Part shown: positions 55,629 to 64,000 of the stretch, one piece after another
Layout: each line of letters opens with the position of its first letter
Numbering within the stretch: position 1 is the stretch's first letter
The notes under the pieces: generated by a model
Database searches by the model: none
What the model was told of the DNA's origin: nothing
What the model saw: only the letters and a program-made list of their open reading frames with translations
Source: Gammaproteobacteria bacterium
GTDB lineage: Bacteria; Pseudomonadota; Gammaproteobacteria; Pseudomonadales; IMCC2047
Assembly: GCA_021773395.1 (NCBI GenBank)
Contig: JAJFKB010000020.1
Span: 310,001 to 374,000, forward strand
DNA: 64,000 nt
Direction of reading: 5' to 3'
Position numbers and translations under genes: made by a program

Positions 55629-58076
55629 TTAGAAGTTGTAATTCAGAGTAACACCATAGGTCACCGGCATTCCCATGCTGCGAACATAGGGGCCATTCCC
55701 GCCGGCATAAGCAGCAGGGTAATAGTCTTCATCCGTAATATTGCGACCCCAAAGCAGTGCGCGCCATTTACCATCAACGTCTTTAATACCAATGCGTGCG
55801 TTGTAGATGCTGTAGTCGTCCGTTGCATCTTCGGGTTTAGCGCCACCAGAGGTTTCATCGGTAAAGTTGAAGTCCGCGCCCACTTCCATGAGCAGCGCAT
55901 CACCTACCGCCCACTCATAGTGAACCATGCCGTTGTAAGTCCATTCCGGCGATTGCGCTAATTCAAGACCAGAGGCATCAAAGGTGACTACAGTTGGCCA
56001 ACTGCTGGCATTGGAAGTAGCGTTCCATTTTTCCACCAGAGTATCCAGATAAGCGACGCCCAGGTTAATGGTTAAACCCTCCAGCGGCATCCACTGCATA
56101 TCCAGTTCCGCACCGTTAATGCGCGACTCTGGCACATTGGTTAAACCGCCGATATTGCCGACGAAAGCGACCGCTAAATCCTGCTCCTGCTTATCTTCAT
56201 AGTCATACCAGAAAGCAGCAGCATTCAATTGCATCGAGCCTTCCAGCAATGTGCTCTTAACACCGATCTCAAAAGCGGTCACTTCCTCCTCTTTATAGGG
56301 CTTAAGCTGTAACGTGGTGTTTGAATTTGCACCATTAAACCCACCGGATTTAAAGGCGTTCGAGTAGGTCGCATAAATCAGCAGATCTTCGGTGAGCGCG
56401 TAGTCAATACCCACTTTACCCATCCATTTTTCCGTGCTGATACTATCCCTGTATACGTGGAAGGCGTCGTTGACATTGGGCCCGCCAATCAAGGCAAATA
56501 TATAGGTGGAAGAATTGGGATCGTCGTCAATAGTGCCACAATCTCCTGCCCCCAGACTGCTACCAAACTGAGCATTCGAAAAACCCGCCAAACTGCCATC
56601 ATCGGCAACGAATGTACAACCCTGCCAATCACGCTCCTCTTCGGTATAACGCAAGCCGACTGTTAAGCGCATTTTGTCGGTAAACTGCCATTCAACATGT
56701 CCAAATATCGCCTGGGATTCGGTTTCCTGAGAGTATTTGGTGTCCAGCTCCAGGATAGGTGTTCCAGCAAATAGCCCAACACCCCAAGGGATCGAACCAA
56801 GGCCAAATACCGAATCCGACATAAAGTAATGGTAATACTCATCCATTTCATCTTCGGAGTAATACAGCCCGGCGATCCAAAGTAATTTATCGGTCTGGCC
56901 TGACAAGCGCAGTTCCTGCGAAAACACCTGGAGATCAGTGGTATTGATATTGCTCGAATCATTAAAGAAACCGCCATCCCAATCGTTAGTTTCCTGACGT
57001 TCAAAATCATCATAACCGGTGATCGAGGTCAGGGTCATATTGCCCAAGTCCCATTCCAGCTTCAGCGACAGTCCTTTCAGCTCATTATCACGCTGCGGGC
57101 GGATATCCCAGGTTTTGCCGGTGATTGGGCTGGTATAGCTATTGGTCCAGTCCGCTGCACGATTGTCGCCAGTGGAATACCAGGGTGGTTTTTCACCAAA
57201 ATTTGAACCCGTCGGGAGGAAATAATTTTCCAGTGGTGTATAAGGATTATTAAATTCCGTGAGCTCAGACAACGTGCCGTTATAAGCGGTGTTCGCCTTG
57301 TTGTCGGACTGATCCTTCACATAATGGAGGTTGAGTAAGGCATTCAGCGTATCGGAGAGATTAAAGTTAAACAACGCCCGAATCGCATTGGTGTCTTTTT
57401 CGCCCAGCTCATCATTTCTGGTTTGGCTTTCCTGCCAGCCCTCACCGGACTGGCTTGTTTTAAAGGCGACACGCGCCTGCACTGAGTCAGACAAACTACC
57501 ATTAACAAACCCTTCCATGTCCAACTGATCGAAACGTCCATAGCTGGCCGTCACGCCTGCGCCGAATTCATCCGTTGGCTTCTTGCTGATAAAGTTAATC
57601 TGCCCCGCGGTAGTGTTACGACCATAGAGATCGCCCTGCGGCCCTTTTAATACCTCGATACGCTCCACATCAAACACCACACCTCGACTCATCACTGTGT
57701 AGGGGATCGCCACCTCATCAAAATAAAGACCTACGGTTGAAGATGCCGCTGTTGAGTAGTCCTGAAAACCGATCCCACGAATGGTGTACGCCGGAACACC
57801 GGTTGCACCTGTTTCGTTGACCGTCAGACCAGGGGTGAATTGCGCGATATCTTCAGCCGAAGTTACGCCAAGATCCTTGATGGCATCTCCTGAGAAGGCA
57901 TTGACGGTGATGCCCACATCGTTGATGCTTTGTGCATGTTTTTGCGCGGTGACTACGATTTCTTCTAATACTTGAGCCGCCTCCACGAATGGCACAACAG
58001 CCAGACTCAATGAGGCAATTCCCACTGCCGCATACAAGCTGTTCTTTTTGCCCCTGACATTAGTTATATTTTTCAT
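55629..58076 (-). CDS. TonB-dependent outer-membrane receptor
   Basis: An 815-aa receptor. Signal peptide about 1-34, TonB box VLEEIVVTAQK (about 36-46), plug domain (about 50-165, including GRNTTAGQINFISKKP), then a beta-barrel ending in the aromatic terminal strand VTYGVTLNYNF. It resembles the large group of receptors for siderophores, sugars and other nutrients; substrate cannot be read from the sequence. The adjacency of exported and cytosolic amidohydrolases suggests uptake of an amide-containing molecule, which is an inference. Confidence 0.93.
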   Translation of the reverse strand: MKNITNVRGKKNSLYAAVGIASLSLAVVPFVEAAQVLEEIVVTAQKHAQSINDVGITVNAFSGDAIKDLGVTSAEDIAQFTPGLTVNETGATGVPAYTIRGIGFQDYSTAASSTVGLYFDEVAIPYTVMSRGVVFDVERIEVLKGPQGDLYGRNTTAGQINFISKKPTDEFGAGVTASYGRFDQLDMEGFVNGSLSDSVQARVAFKTSQSGEGWQESQTRNDELGEKDTNAIRALFNFNLSDTLNALLNLHYVKDQSDNKANTAYNGTLSELTEFNNPYTPLENYFLPTGSNFGEKPPWYSTGDNRAADWTNSYTSPITGKTWDIRPQRDNELKGLSLKLEWDLGNMTLTSITGYDDFERQETNDWDGGFFNDSSNINTTDLQVFSQELRLSGQTDKLLWIAGLYYSEDEMDEYYHYFMSDSVFGLGSIPWGVGLFAGTPILELDTKYSQETESQAIFGHVEWQFTDKMRLTVGLRYTEEERDWQGCTFVADDGSLAGFSNAQFGSSLGAGDCGTIDDDPNSSTYIFALIGGPNVNDAFHVYRDSISTEKWMGKVGIDYALTEDLLIYATYSNAFKSGGFNGANSNTTLQLKPYKEEEVTAFEIGVKSTLLEGSMQLNAAAFWYDYEDKQEQDLAVAFVGNIGGLTNVPESRINGAELDMQWMPLEGLTINLGVAYLDTLVEKWNATSNASSWPTVVTFDASGLELAQSPEWTYNGMVHYEWAVGDALLMEVGADFNFTDETSGGAKPEDATDDYSIYNARIGIKDVDGKWRALLWGRNITDEDYYPAAYAGGNGPYVRSMGMPVTYGVTLNYNF

Positions 58077-58352
58077 TCATCCCTCTCTCTTGAATAGTTA
58101 TTTTTACGAGTTAGATACTAATCGAGAGCACTGCCAGACATAACCGCGCAAAATAATTGTTTTCATCTACCCACTCCCCACCCGAAAGTAGGGGTCTTTT
58201 TATTGCGTAACTTAACTTAACTTGACTTAATTTAATGTCAGGGTCACTGTTTTTGAAACCATCTTCTGGACTTCGTCGTTTCAGTATTGAACTTTCGCTC
58301 CGATTGATCTCTAATAATCCGCACTCATTTTGTTAAGAGCAGGGGAAAAACC
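58077..58352. promoter_or_regulatory. Divergent region between TonB receptor and exported methyltransferase
   Basis: A 276-base gene-free region with promoters for both directions expected. It contains five AACTT-like pentamers in a row (58209-58233: AACTT AACTT AACTT GACTT AATTT), a simple microsatellite. No defined regulator site was recognised. Confidence 0.4.
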
Positions 58353-59180
58353 ATGAGCATCAGAAATACTAAGTCACTAATACTCTCTCTACTATTCACA
58401 ATCACATGGCTCGCACCCACACTGCAGGCACATGAAAGTACCCAACACCTGCTGGAGCAGGTATTAAACGGTGACCATCGAGATGCCTCAAATAAAGCAC
58501 GCGATCGCTATCGTCACCCATTGCAAACCTTACTGTTTTTTGGCGTCAAACCTGATATGACGGTTGTGGAAATCTCGCCCGGCGGAAAAGGCTGGTATAT
58601 GGAAATGCTGGCACCTTACTTAAGAGAAAGCGGGCAATACTATGCGGCAAGTTACGATCAAAGCGCCAATAGCGGCTATGTTAAACGTAACTTGAAAGCA
58701 TTCGATGCAAAAGTCAAAGCCAGGCCTGATATCTACGATCGTATTACGGTCACTGAATTTGCACCTCCAACAAAACTCAGTATTGCCCCGGAAGGTTCTG
58801 CAGATATGATCCTCACGTTCCGCAACGTACATAATTGGGTGGGAAGCGGCGCGGCCGACAAGGCATTCGCCACCTTTTATAAAACTCTAAAACCCGGCGG
58901 CGTGCTTGGTCTGGTCGAACATCGGGCCAGCACGAGCACTCCTCAGGACCCGAAAGCAAAGAGCGGCTATGTGCGTGAAGATTACGTGATTAAACTGGCT
59001 GAAAAAGCGGGATTCCAGTTGCTGGCCAAGTCAGAAATCAATTCAAATCCCAAGGATAGTAAAGATCATGTGAAGGGGGTTTGGACATTACCGCCCTCAT
59101 TACGCGGTGGCGATGGGCAGGAAGAGAAATATCGCATGATTGGTGAGAGTGATAGAATGACCCTGAAGTTTATAAAATAG
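58353..59180 (+). CDS. Exported SAM-methyltransferase-like protein (COG4798 type)
   Basis: A 275-aa protein with a clear signal peptide (about 1-26, ending TLQA) and a class I methyltransferase fold. Motif I-like VVEISPGGKGWYMEML is near residues 71-86, and ILTFRNVHNW near residue 148 is a later core motif. Its predicted periplasmic location is unusual because SAM is a cytosolic cofactor; whether it binds SAM is not known. AGGGG lies about 10 nt before the ATG. It is monocistronic with a strong terminator after it. Confidence 0.85.
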   Translation: MSIRNTKSLILSLLFTITWLAPTLQAHESTQHLLEQVLNGDHRDASNKARDRYRHPLQTLLFFGVKPDMTVVEISPGGKGWYMEMLAPYLRESGQYYAASYDQSANSGYVKRNLKAFDAKVKARPDIYDRITVTEFAPPTKLSIAPEGSADMILTFRNVHNWVGSGAADKAFATFYKTLKPGGVLGLVEHRASTSTPQDPKAKSGYVREDYVIKLAEKAGFQLLAKSEINSNPKDSKDHVKGVWTLPPSLRGGDGQEEKYRMIGESDRMTLKFIK

Positions 59181-59205
59181 ACATTGGCATTGCTACGCGT
59201 TAGCT

Positions 59206-59239
59206 GGAGCCGGACTCAGATTGACTCCGGCTCCTTTTT
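59206..59239 (+). terminator. Rho-independent terminator after the exported methyltransferase gene
   Basis: GGAGCCGGA (59206-59214) and TCCGGCTCC (59226-59234) form a perfect 9-bp stem with an 11-nt loop, followed by TTTTTA. Confidence 0.95.
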
Positions 59240-59338
59240 AATTCGGCTAAATTATTTAATCAATTTACCTCTATATTCAATCGATCACTGGACGAATTTT
59301 CTGTAATCGATAAAATCTCCTTTTTTATAAGGCATAAC

Positions 59339-60316
59339 ATGCAGCAGATGGATACAAAAAACGCTTTTCAAAAATTAAAAGAGAATCTATCTAACCAGAT
59401 CGTCGGTCAGGAACATTTGGTCGACCGTTTGCTGATCGCGCTTCTTGCAGACGGTCATCTATTAGTCGAAGGAGCCCCGGGTCTGGCAAAAACCAGGGCC
59501 ATAAAATCACTCTCCGATGGTATTCAAGCGGATTTTCATCGGATTCAGTTTACTCCTGACCTGCTCCCCTCTGATATTACCGGCACAGAAGTGTTCCATC
59601 CGGAAGATAGCAGCTTTAATTTCCAGCAGGGCCCCATTTTTCATAACCTGGTGTTAGCTGATGAAATCAACCGCGCGCCAGCCAAAGTGCAGTCAGCATT
59701 GCTGGAAGCGATGGCGGAGCGCCAGGTCAGCGTCGGCAGAGTCACCTATCCGCTACCAGAACTGTTTCTGGTCATGGCGACGCAAAATCCGATTGAACAG
59801 GAAGGCACCTACCCCCTGCCAGAGGCCCAGCTCGATCGCTTTCTGATGCATGTCACTATTGATTACCCGGACATAGAAACTGAACGACGTATATTAAAAC
59901 TGGTACGCGGTGAGGCGCTGGCACAGGCCAAACATGAAAGGGAAGCAGCGCCAATACTGGAACAGGAAGCGATATTCGCAGCGCGTCAGGAAGTGCTGAA
60001 TATTCATATGGCTGAGGCGGTCGAGGAATATATCGTTCAGCTTATCATGGCGACGCGTCAGGCCCAGCTCTACAACCCTGAACTGGCTGATTGGATTGAG
60101 TACGGCGCCAGTCCGCGGGCCACTCTTTCTTTAGATCGCTGTGCTCGAGCACATGCCTGGTTAACCGGGAAGGAATTCGTTACTCCTGACGACGTACAGG
60201 CTGTGATTCATGATGTAATCCGACACCGCATCATCCTCAGCTACGAAGCGGAAGCCAGCGGTCACCACAAGGACGAATTGATCAACAAATTACTGGAATC
60301 AGTACCTGCACCCTAA
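59339..60316 (+). CDS. MoxR-family AAA+ ATPase
   Basis: A 325-aa AAA+ protein of the MoxR type. Walker A is EGAPGLAKT (about 40-48), Walker B LADEINRAP, and TQNPIEQEGTYPLPEAQLDRF is the sensor/family signature. MoxR proteins work as chaperones with vWA-domain partners, here the BatA and BatB genes downstream. First gene of a tight operon, with the DUF58 gene 3 nt later. AAGG lies about 7 nt before the ATG. Confidence 0.95.
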   Translation: MQQMDTKNAFQKLKENLSNQIVGQEHLVDRLLIALLADGHLLVEGAPGLAKTRAIKSLSDGIQADFHRIQFTPDLLPSDITGTEVFHPEDSSFNFQQGPIFHNLVLADEINRAPAKVQSALLEAMAERQVSVGRVTYPLPELFLVMATQNPIEQEGTYPLPEAQLDRFLMHVTIDYPDIETERRILKLVRGEALAQAKHEREAAPILEQEAIFAARQEVLNIHMAEAVEEYIVQLIMATRQAQLYNPELADWIEYGASPRATLSLDRCARAHAWLTGKEFVTPDDVQAVIHDVIRHRIILSYEAEASGHHKDELINKLLESVPAP

Positions 60317-60319
60317 TCG

Positions 60320-61276
60320 ATGAATCCGCTTCAGATGACAGAAAAATCCGTGACCCAGTCTGGTGCCGGGGTCTATGTAACGCTTGAAGAATTGTTACAT
60401 TGCCGCCTGCTAGCGAGAGACTTAAAGCTGTCGAAACAGCGTAAAATTTTAAGTCATCAGTCCGGACTTCACTCCTCTAAATTCAGAGGCCGTGGCATTG
60501 ATTTCGCTGAGGTGCGCGCCTACCAGGCGGGCGATGATATTCGTTCGATAGACTGGCGTGTAACCGCTCGCACGGGAAAGCCCCATACCAAACTCTATAC
60601 GGAAGAAAGGGAAAGACCTGCAATGGTTATTGCGGATCAGAGTCAATCAATGTTTTTTGGTAGCCAGGTAGCTTTCAAATCGGTAATCGCTGCACAAGCC
60701 GCCGCGCTACTAGCCTGGTCTGCATTGGCACGTGGTGACCGCATAGGTGGCATTGTTTTTTCTGATGAACAACAGAAGGATATCAGGCCCAAAAGGAGCC
60801 ATCATAGCGTGCTACAACTCACAGAAACCCTGCTGCAATACAATCATGCTCTGAACAGGTCAAATGATTCGCAACCAACATTTACGCTCTGCGACGCCTT
60901 GCAACAGGCTCGACGAATTGTGAAACCGGGTAGCGAACTATTTATTATCAGTGACTTTCAGGACTTTGATGAAAACTGCCAGCGGCACCTTTTTCAGTTA
61001 TCCCGGCATAACGAAATTGTTTGCGTTTGTATTTACGATCGACTGGAAATGGAGTTACCGCCACCCGGTTACTATGCCATTAGCGATGGCATCAAACGTA
61101 CCAAGGTGAATCTGTTCGACACAAATTTAAGGGAGGAATATCATGCCGCTTTTAGACTCAGGTCGGAACAGCTGCAAATAGAAATGGATCAGCTCAAAAT
61201 ACCACTCCTAAAACTACGCACCGATCAAAACCTGTTATCCACGCTCACCTTGGGTCTTGGGATCCGAAAACGATGA
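60320..61276 (+). CDS. DUF58 domain protein
   Basis: A 318-aa protein with the DUF58 signature (RGRGIDFAEVRAYQAGDD, then IDWRVTARTGKPHTK near residues 74-90) and a vWA-like fold downstream. It is a standard partner of MoxR ATPases. No clear membrane helix. It starts 3 nt after moxR and ends close to the DUF4381 gene. Confidence 0.92.
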   Translation: MNPLQMTEKSVTQSGAGVYVTLEELLHCRLLARDLKLSKQRKILSHQSGLHSSKFRGRGIDFAEVRAYQAGDDIRSIDWRVTARTGKPHTKLYTEERERPAMVIADQSQSMFFGSQVAFKSVIAAQAAALLAWSALARGDRIGGIVFSDEQQKDIRPKRSHHSVLQLTETLLQYNHALNRSNDSQPTFTLCDALQQARRIVKPGSELFIISDFQDFDENCQRHLFQLSRHNEIVCVCIYDRLEMELPPPGYYAISDGIKRTKVNLFDTNLREEYHAAFRLRSEQLQIEMDQLKIPLLKLRTDQNLLSTLTLGLGIRKR

Positions 61277-61301
61277 AAACCTCTGGAGCTCGACGATAAT
61301 C

Positions 61302-61781
61302 ATGGATCCATTGGCGCAGCTTAAGGATATCCACTTACCAGAGGCGGTAAGCTTATGGCCACCGGCGATTGGCTGGTGGATACTGCTCACACTTTTGCTG
61401 GCTGGTCTGTTAGTCATTAGCTTTTACCTGCTTCGTTACGTCAAAAAAAACCGCTACCGAGGTCTTGCCGTTGAGGAGCTGAAACGGATACAGGGAAACT
61501 ATAATCAAACAAATAATAAGTTTATTTATATATTTTATATCAATCAGTTATTAAAGAAAGTTGCGGTTAATTATTACGAAAAAAACAGAGTGTCTACGCT
61601 ATCTGGACAGGATTGGATTAGCTTTTTGGATAGCGCAGCCGATATGCAGGACTTTACTCAGGGAGCAGGACAAATACTGGCTAGCGCACCCTATAGCCCA
61701 CCCGAGCATATCGAAAAGACAACAGTCGATACCGAAAGTCTTTACCACTGTACTTTGCAGTGGATAAGGAAGCATAAATGA
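61302..61781 (+). CDS. DUF4381 family membrane protein
   Basis: A 159-aa protein started at the ATG at 61302 (MDPLAQLKDIHLPEAVS). One membrane helix lies at about 24-48 (ILLTLLLAGLLVISFYLL), followed by a mostly helical cytosolic domain. DUF4381 proteins are found in MoxR/Bat operons. It overlaps the next gene by 4 nt (ATGA), so translation is coupled. An extended start at 61257 would overlap the DUF58 gene. Confidence 0.87.
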   Translation: MDPLAQLKDIHLPEAVSLWPPAIGWWILLTLLLAGLLVISFYLLRYVKKNRYRGLAVEELKRIQGNYNQTNNKFIYIFYINQLLKKVAVNYYEKNRVSTLSGQDWISFLDSAADMQDFTQGAGQILASAPYSPPEHIEKTTVDTESLYHCTLQWIRKHK

Positions 61782-62833
61782 TTGAGTTTGCCTGGCCCTA
61801 CGCACTGCTATTGTTGCCGCTACCTTTGCTGCTGAGGTATCTGCTGAGCCCTCACCAAAAAGACGAAGCCGCATTGCGCGTACCTTTCTTCAGGCAACTG
61901 GCCAGCATGTCAAAAGAATCACCGCTACACTCCAGATCATTAGCCCGAAAAACAGGCCTGCCGCACCTGTTGAGCACTTTAGCCTGGCTATCACTTATCA
62001 TTGCCGTATGTCGTCCTATGTGGATTGGCGACCCAATTAACCTTCCCACTAGTGGTCGGGATTTGATGATAGCGGTTGATATCTCCGGCAGTATGAAGCG
62101 TGAAGATCTAACCTTAAAGGATGAACCCGTCACCCGACTGGAAGTCGTCAAAGAGGTGCTAGGGGAATTTATATCAGAACGTAAAGGTGATCGTATTGGC
62201 TTGATTTTATTTGGTACGCAGGCTTACCTGCAGGCCCCACTCACCTTTGACCGCCAAGCTGTAGAAACGCTGCTTGATGAATCACAGATCGGATTTGCCG
62301 GTGAGCAAACGGCTATTGGCGATGCCATTGGCCTGGCAACCAAAAGACTGCGCAAACGGCCGGAAGCCAGTCGGGTAATGATTCTGCTCACAGATGGTGC
62401 CAATACCGCCGGTCAGATCACACCCGAAAAAGCAACTGAGATAGCACTGGCTGAACAGATTAAAATCCACACCATTGGAGTTGGGGCAACGGAAATGGAA
62501 GTATCCAGTCCTTTTGGCGGTATATTTGGTCGACGCACCATGAATCCTTCGGCGGATCTGGATGAAAAAATGTTGCAACAGATAGCCAACCAGACCGGCG
62601 GCCAGTATTTCAGAGCCTATAACACACACGAACTACAGCAGATCTACGCCACCCTTGATCAGATCGAGCCGATCGATCAAGAAGCTGAAACCTTTAACCC
62701 CGTTAAATCCCTATACTACTGGCCCTTGTCGCTGTTCCTTTTGCTCAGCCTGCTTACGGCCGGCATTCGTTTATATCCGATCTACCGCCATGCGTGGCGC
62801 CGCACTGCAAAGGAAGTCGCATCCAATGTCTGA
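61778..62833 (+). CDS. batA: vWA membrane protein, BatA-like
   Basis: A 351-aa protein with two N-terminal membrane helices (about 8-24 and 63-80), a vWA domain (about 95-285) with an intact MIDAS motif DISGS (Asp101-Ser105), and a C-terminal helix (about 310-328). This is the BatA architecture (aerotolerance operon naming from Bacteroides); the substrate of the MoxR/Bat system is unknown. It overlaps the next vWA gene by 8 nt. Confidence 0.9.
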   Translation: MIEFAWPYALLLLPLPLLLRYLLSPHQKDEAALRVPFFRQLASMSKESPLHSRSLARKTGLPHLLSTLAWLSLIIAVCRPMWIGDPINLPTSGRDLMIAVDISGSMKREDLTLKDEPVTRLEVVKEVLGEFISERKGDRIGLILFGTQAYLQAPLTFDRQAVETLLDESQIGFAGEQTAIGDAIGLATKRLRKRPEASRVMILLTDGANTAGQITPEKATEIALAEQIKIHTIGVGATEMEVSSPFGGIFGRRTMNPSADLDEKMLQQIANQTGGQYFRAYNTHELQQIYATLDQIEPIDQEAETFNPVKSLYYWPLSLFLLLSLLTAGIRLYPIYRHAWRRTAKEVASNV

Positions 62834-64000
62834 TCTGTTAAGTCAATTGGCTGATTTCCATTTCCTGCGCCCATACTGGCTGCTGATGCTGCTGGCCATC
62901 CCCGTCATTTACATCGGCTTTAAGAATTATCATCAGGAGAACTCTGCCTGGGCTCGGGCAATTGACCGACACTTACTGGGTTATTTGCTGGAACAAAACG
63001 ATACCGTTACACGACAAACAGCACTTTACCTGGTGATTTTTGCAGCCCTGTTAACTGCATTATCACTTGCCGGCCCGGCCTGGAAGAAAATCCCCGTTCC
63101 AATGCACAAAGCTGAAGATGGTCTGGTGATCCTTATGGACCTATCGTTATCCATGCAGGCTGCGGATATTAAGCCATCCAGACTGGTTAAGGCTCGTCAT
63201 AAGCTTATTGATATTTTGGACGCCCGCCACCAGGGACAAACGGCACTCATTGTCTATGCAGGAGACGCACATATCGTTTCACCGCTAACCGATGATACCG
63301 CCACCATAAAGGCTATGGTTCCCGCCCTTTCACCGCTGATTATGCCTGCAATGGGGAGTAGACCTGAACTGGCTTTTGAGCTTGCGCAACAGATGCTGAA
63401 AAACAGCCTGATTGAAAAAGGCCGCATCTTACTGATTACCGATGGTCTGAGTTCGCAGGACAGTACGAAAATAGGCGATTTACTGACAAATACCCAACAT
63501 GCCCTGTCAATTTTATCGGTCGGGTCACTGGAAGGCGCGCCAATTCCTATACCCAACCAGGGGTTTTTAAAGCAACGGGGCGAAATTGTGATCGCTAAAA
63601 ACGATCCGGCAACTTTGGCGGAGTTGGTAAATATTACCGGGGCCAGAGCCATCGGCCTGCAAATAGATGACACGGACATCAACTATCTGCTTGCGGAGAA
63701 CCCGCTCGTATTAGCCAATAGCACCAGAGAAGTAGAGCGCGAGTTTGATCAATGGCGTGAAGAAGGCCCCTGGCTACTGTTCCTTCTGGTACCCATAGTG
63801 GGCTTGGCGTTTAGACGTGGCTGGCTATTATCGATTGTATTGTTAATGGCTATTCAACCAACCCCGTCCTATGCCTTCAGCTGGCAGGATTTATGGGAAA
63901 CCAGGGATCAACAGGGCGCTAAAGCATTCTCTGAGGGAGATCATCAAACCGCTGCAGAGTTGTTTGAGTCCAGTGAATGGCAGGCAAGTGCAAATTATAA
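62826..64000 (+). CDS. batB: vWA-TPR membrane protein, BatB-like, truncated by the window end
   Basis: At least 391 codons, open to the last base; the C-terminus lies outside. N-terminal helices about 15-33 and 66-83, a vWA domain (about 100-290) with MIDAS DLSLS (Asp105-Ser109), a further pair of helices near residues 315-345, then the start of a TPR-like region (GAKAFSEGDHQTAAELF). It begins inside the last codons of batA (8-nt overlap). The TPR part suggests a BatB/BatC fusion. Confidence 0.88.
   Translation, partial: MSDLLSQLADFHFLRPYWLLMLLAIPVIYIGFKNYHQENSAWARAIDRHLLGYLLEQNDTVTRQTALYLVIFAALLTALSLAGPAWKKIPVPMHKAEDGLVILMDLSLSMQAADIKPSRLVKARHKLIDILDARHQGQTALIVYAGDAHIVSPLTDDTATIKAMVPALSPLIMPAMGSRPELAFELAQQMLKNSLIEKGRILLITDGLSSQDSTKIGDLLTNTQHALSILSVGSLEGAPIPIPNQGFLKQRGEIVIAKNDPATLAELVNITGARAIGLQIDDTDINYLLAENPLVLANSTREVEREFDQWREEGPWLLFLLVPIVGLAFRRGWLLSIVLLMAIQPTPSYAFSWQDLWETRDQQGAKAFSEGDHQTAAELFESSEWQASANY

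Noticed and set aside
58183-58205. CCCC...GGGG hairpin followed by TCTTTTTA as a plus-strand terminator
   Set aside because: Only a 4-bp stem with a long loop, and no plus-strand gene lies upstream of it.

Overview
The window looks like a chromosome segment of a free-living, probably aquatic or marine gammaproteobacterium. Support comes from a ribosome modulation factor gene, DUF2835, DUF1244, DUF4389 and TIGR03503 family genes, a 180-kDa-type NAD-glutamate dehydrogenase, a class 2 PyrD, a TonB-dependent receptor and many c-di-GMP proteins. No tRNA, rRNA, insertion sequence, prophage or CRISPR array was seen. Genus-level placement is not possible from the sequence alone.

Layout. 1-4.9 kb: a minus-strand run gpsA, DUF4389 protein, small membrane protein, TIGR03503 vWA protein, class II glutamine amidotransferase. 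5.0-8.3 kb: orphan ParA-type ATPase, ammonium transporter with its own terminator, a candidate small RNA or leader, and an unrecognised 156-aa protein. 8.3-17.3 kb: a molybdenum/tungsten island. A fused NuoE-NuoF-type formate dehydrogenase beta subunit and the alpha subunit are followed on the same strand by mobA, an orphan TupB-like permease, mobB and moeA, then DUF1244 and MOSC genes. 17.5-22.5 kb: a substrate-binding/GGDEF diguanylate cyclase, an HD-domain protein, dodecin, and the moaC-moaD-moaE-moaA operon, which makes molybdopterin for the same enzymes. 22.7-30.4 kb: a GlcD-type oxidase, then a signalling block with a CHASE-PAS histidine kinase, single REC protein, Hpt-REC-REC-GGDEF protein and divergent REC-GGDEF-EAL protein. 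30.7-36.1 kb: rmf, a POT peptide transporter, a GST, pyrD, a HAD protein and a LysE-type exporter.

36.2-40.3 kb is the most novel part. Three consecutive secreted-protein genes share a C-terminal domain of about 135 residues that I do not recognise as a named family, preceded by a two-cysteine domain. Two of the three also carry plant-type leucine-rich repeats. Their C-terminal coding regions are so alike that recent duplication or gene conversion is likely.

40.4-58.1 kb: DUF2835, the large NAD-glutamate dehydrogenase, then a possible catabolic neighbourhood: fused hydantoinase/oxoprolinase, MalT-like regulator, lumazine-binding-like protein, histone-deacetylase-family amidohydrolase, YtcJ-like lipoprotein amidohydrolase and TonB-dependent receptor. 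58.3-64 kb: an exported SAM-methyltransferase-like protein, then a MoxR/DUF58/DUF4381/BatA/BatB operon that runs off the window.
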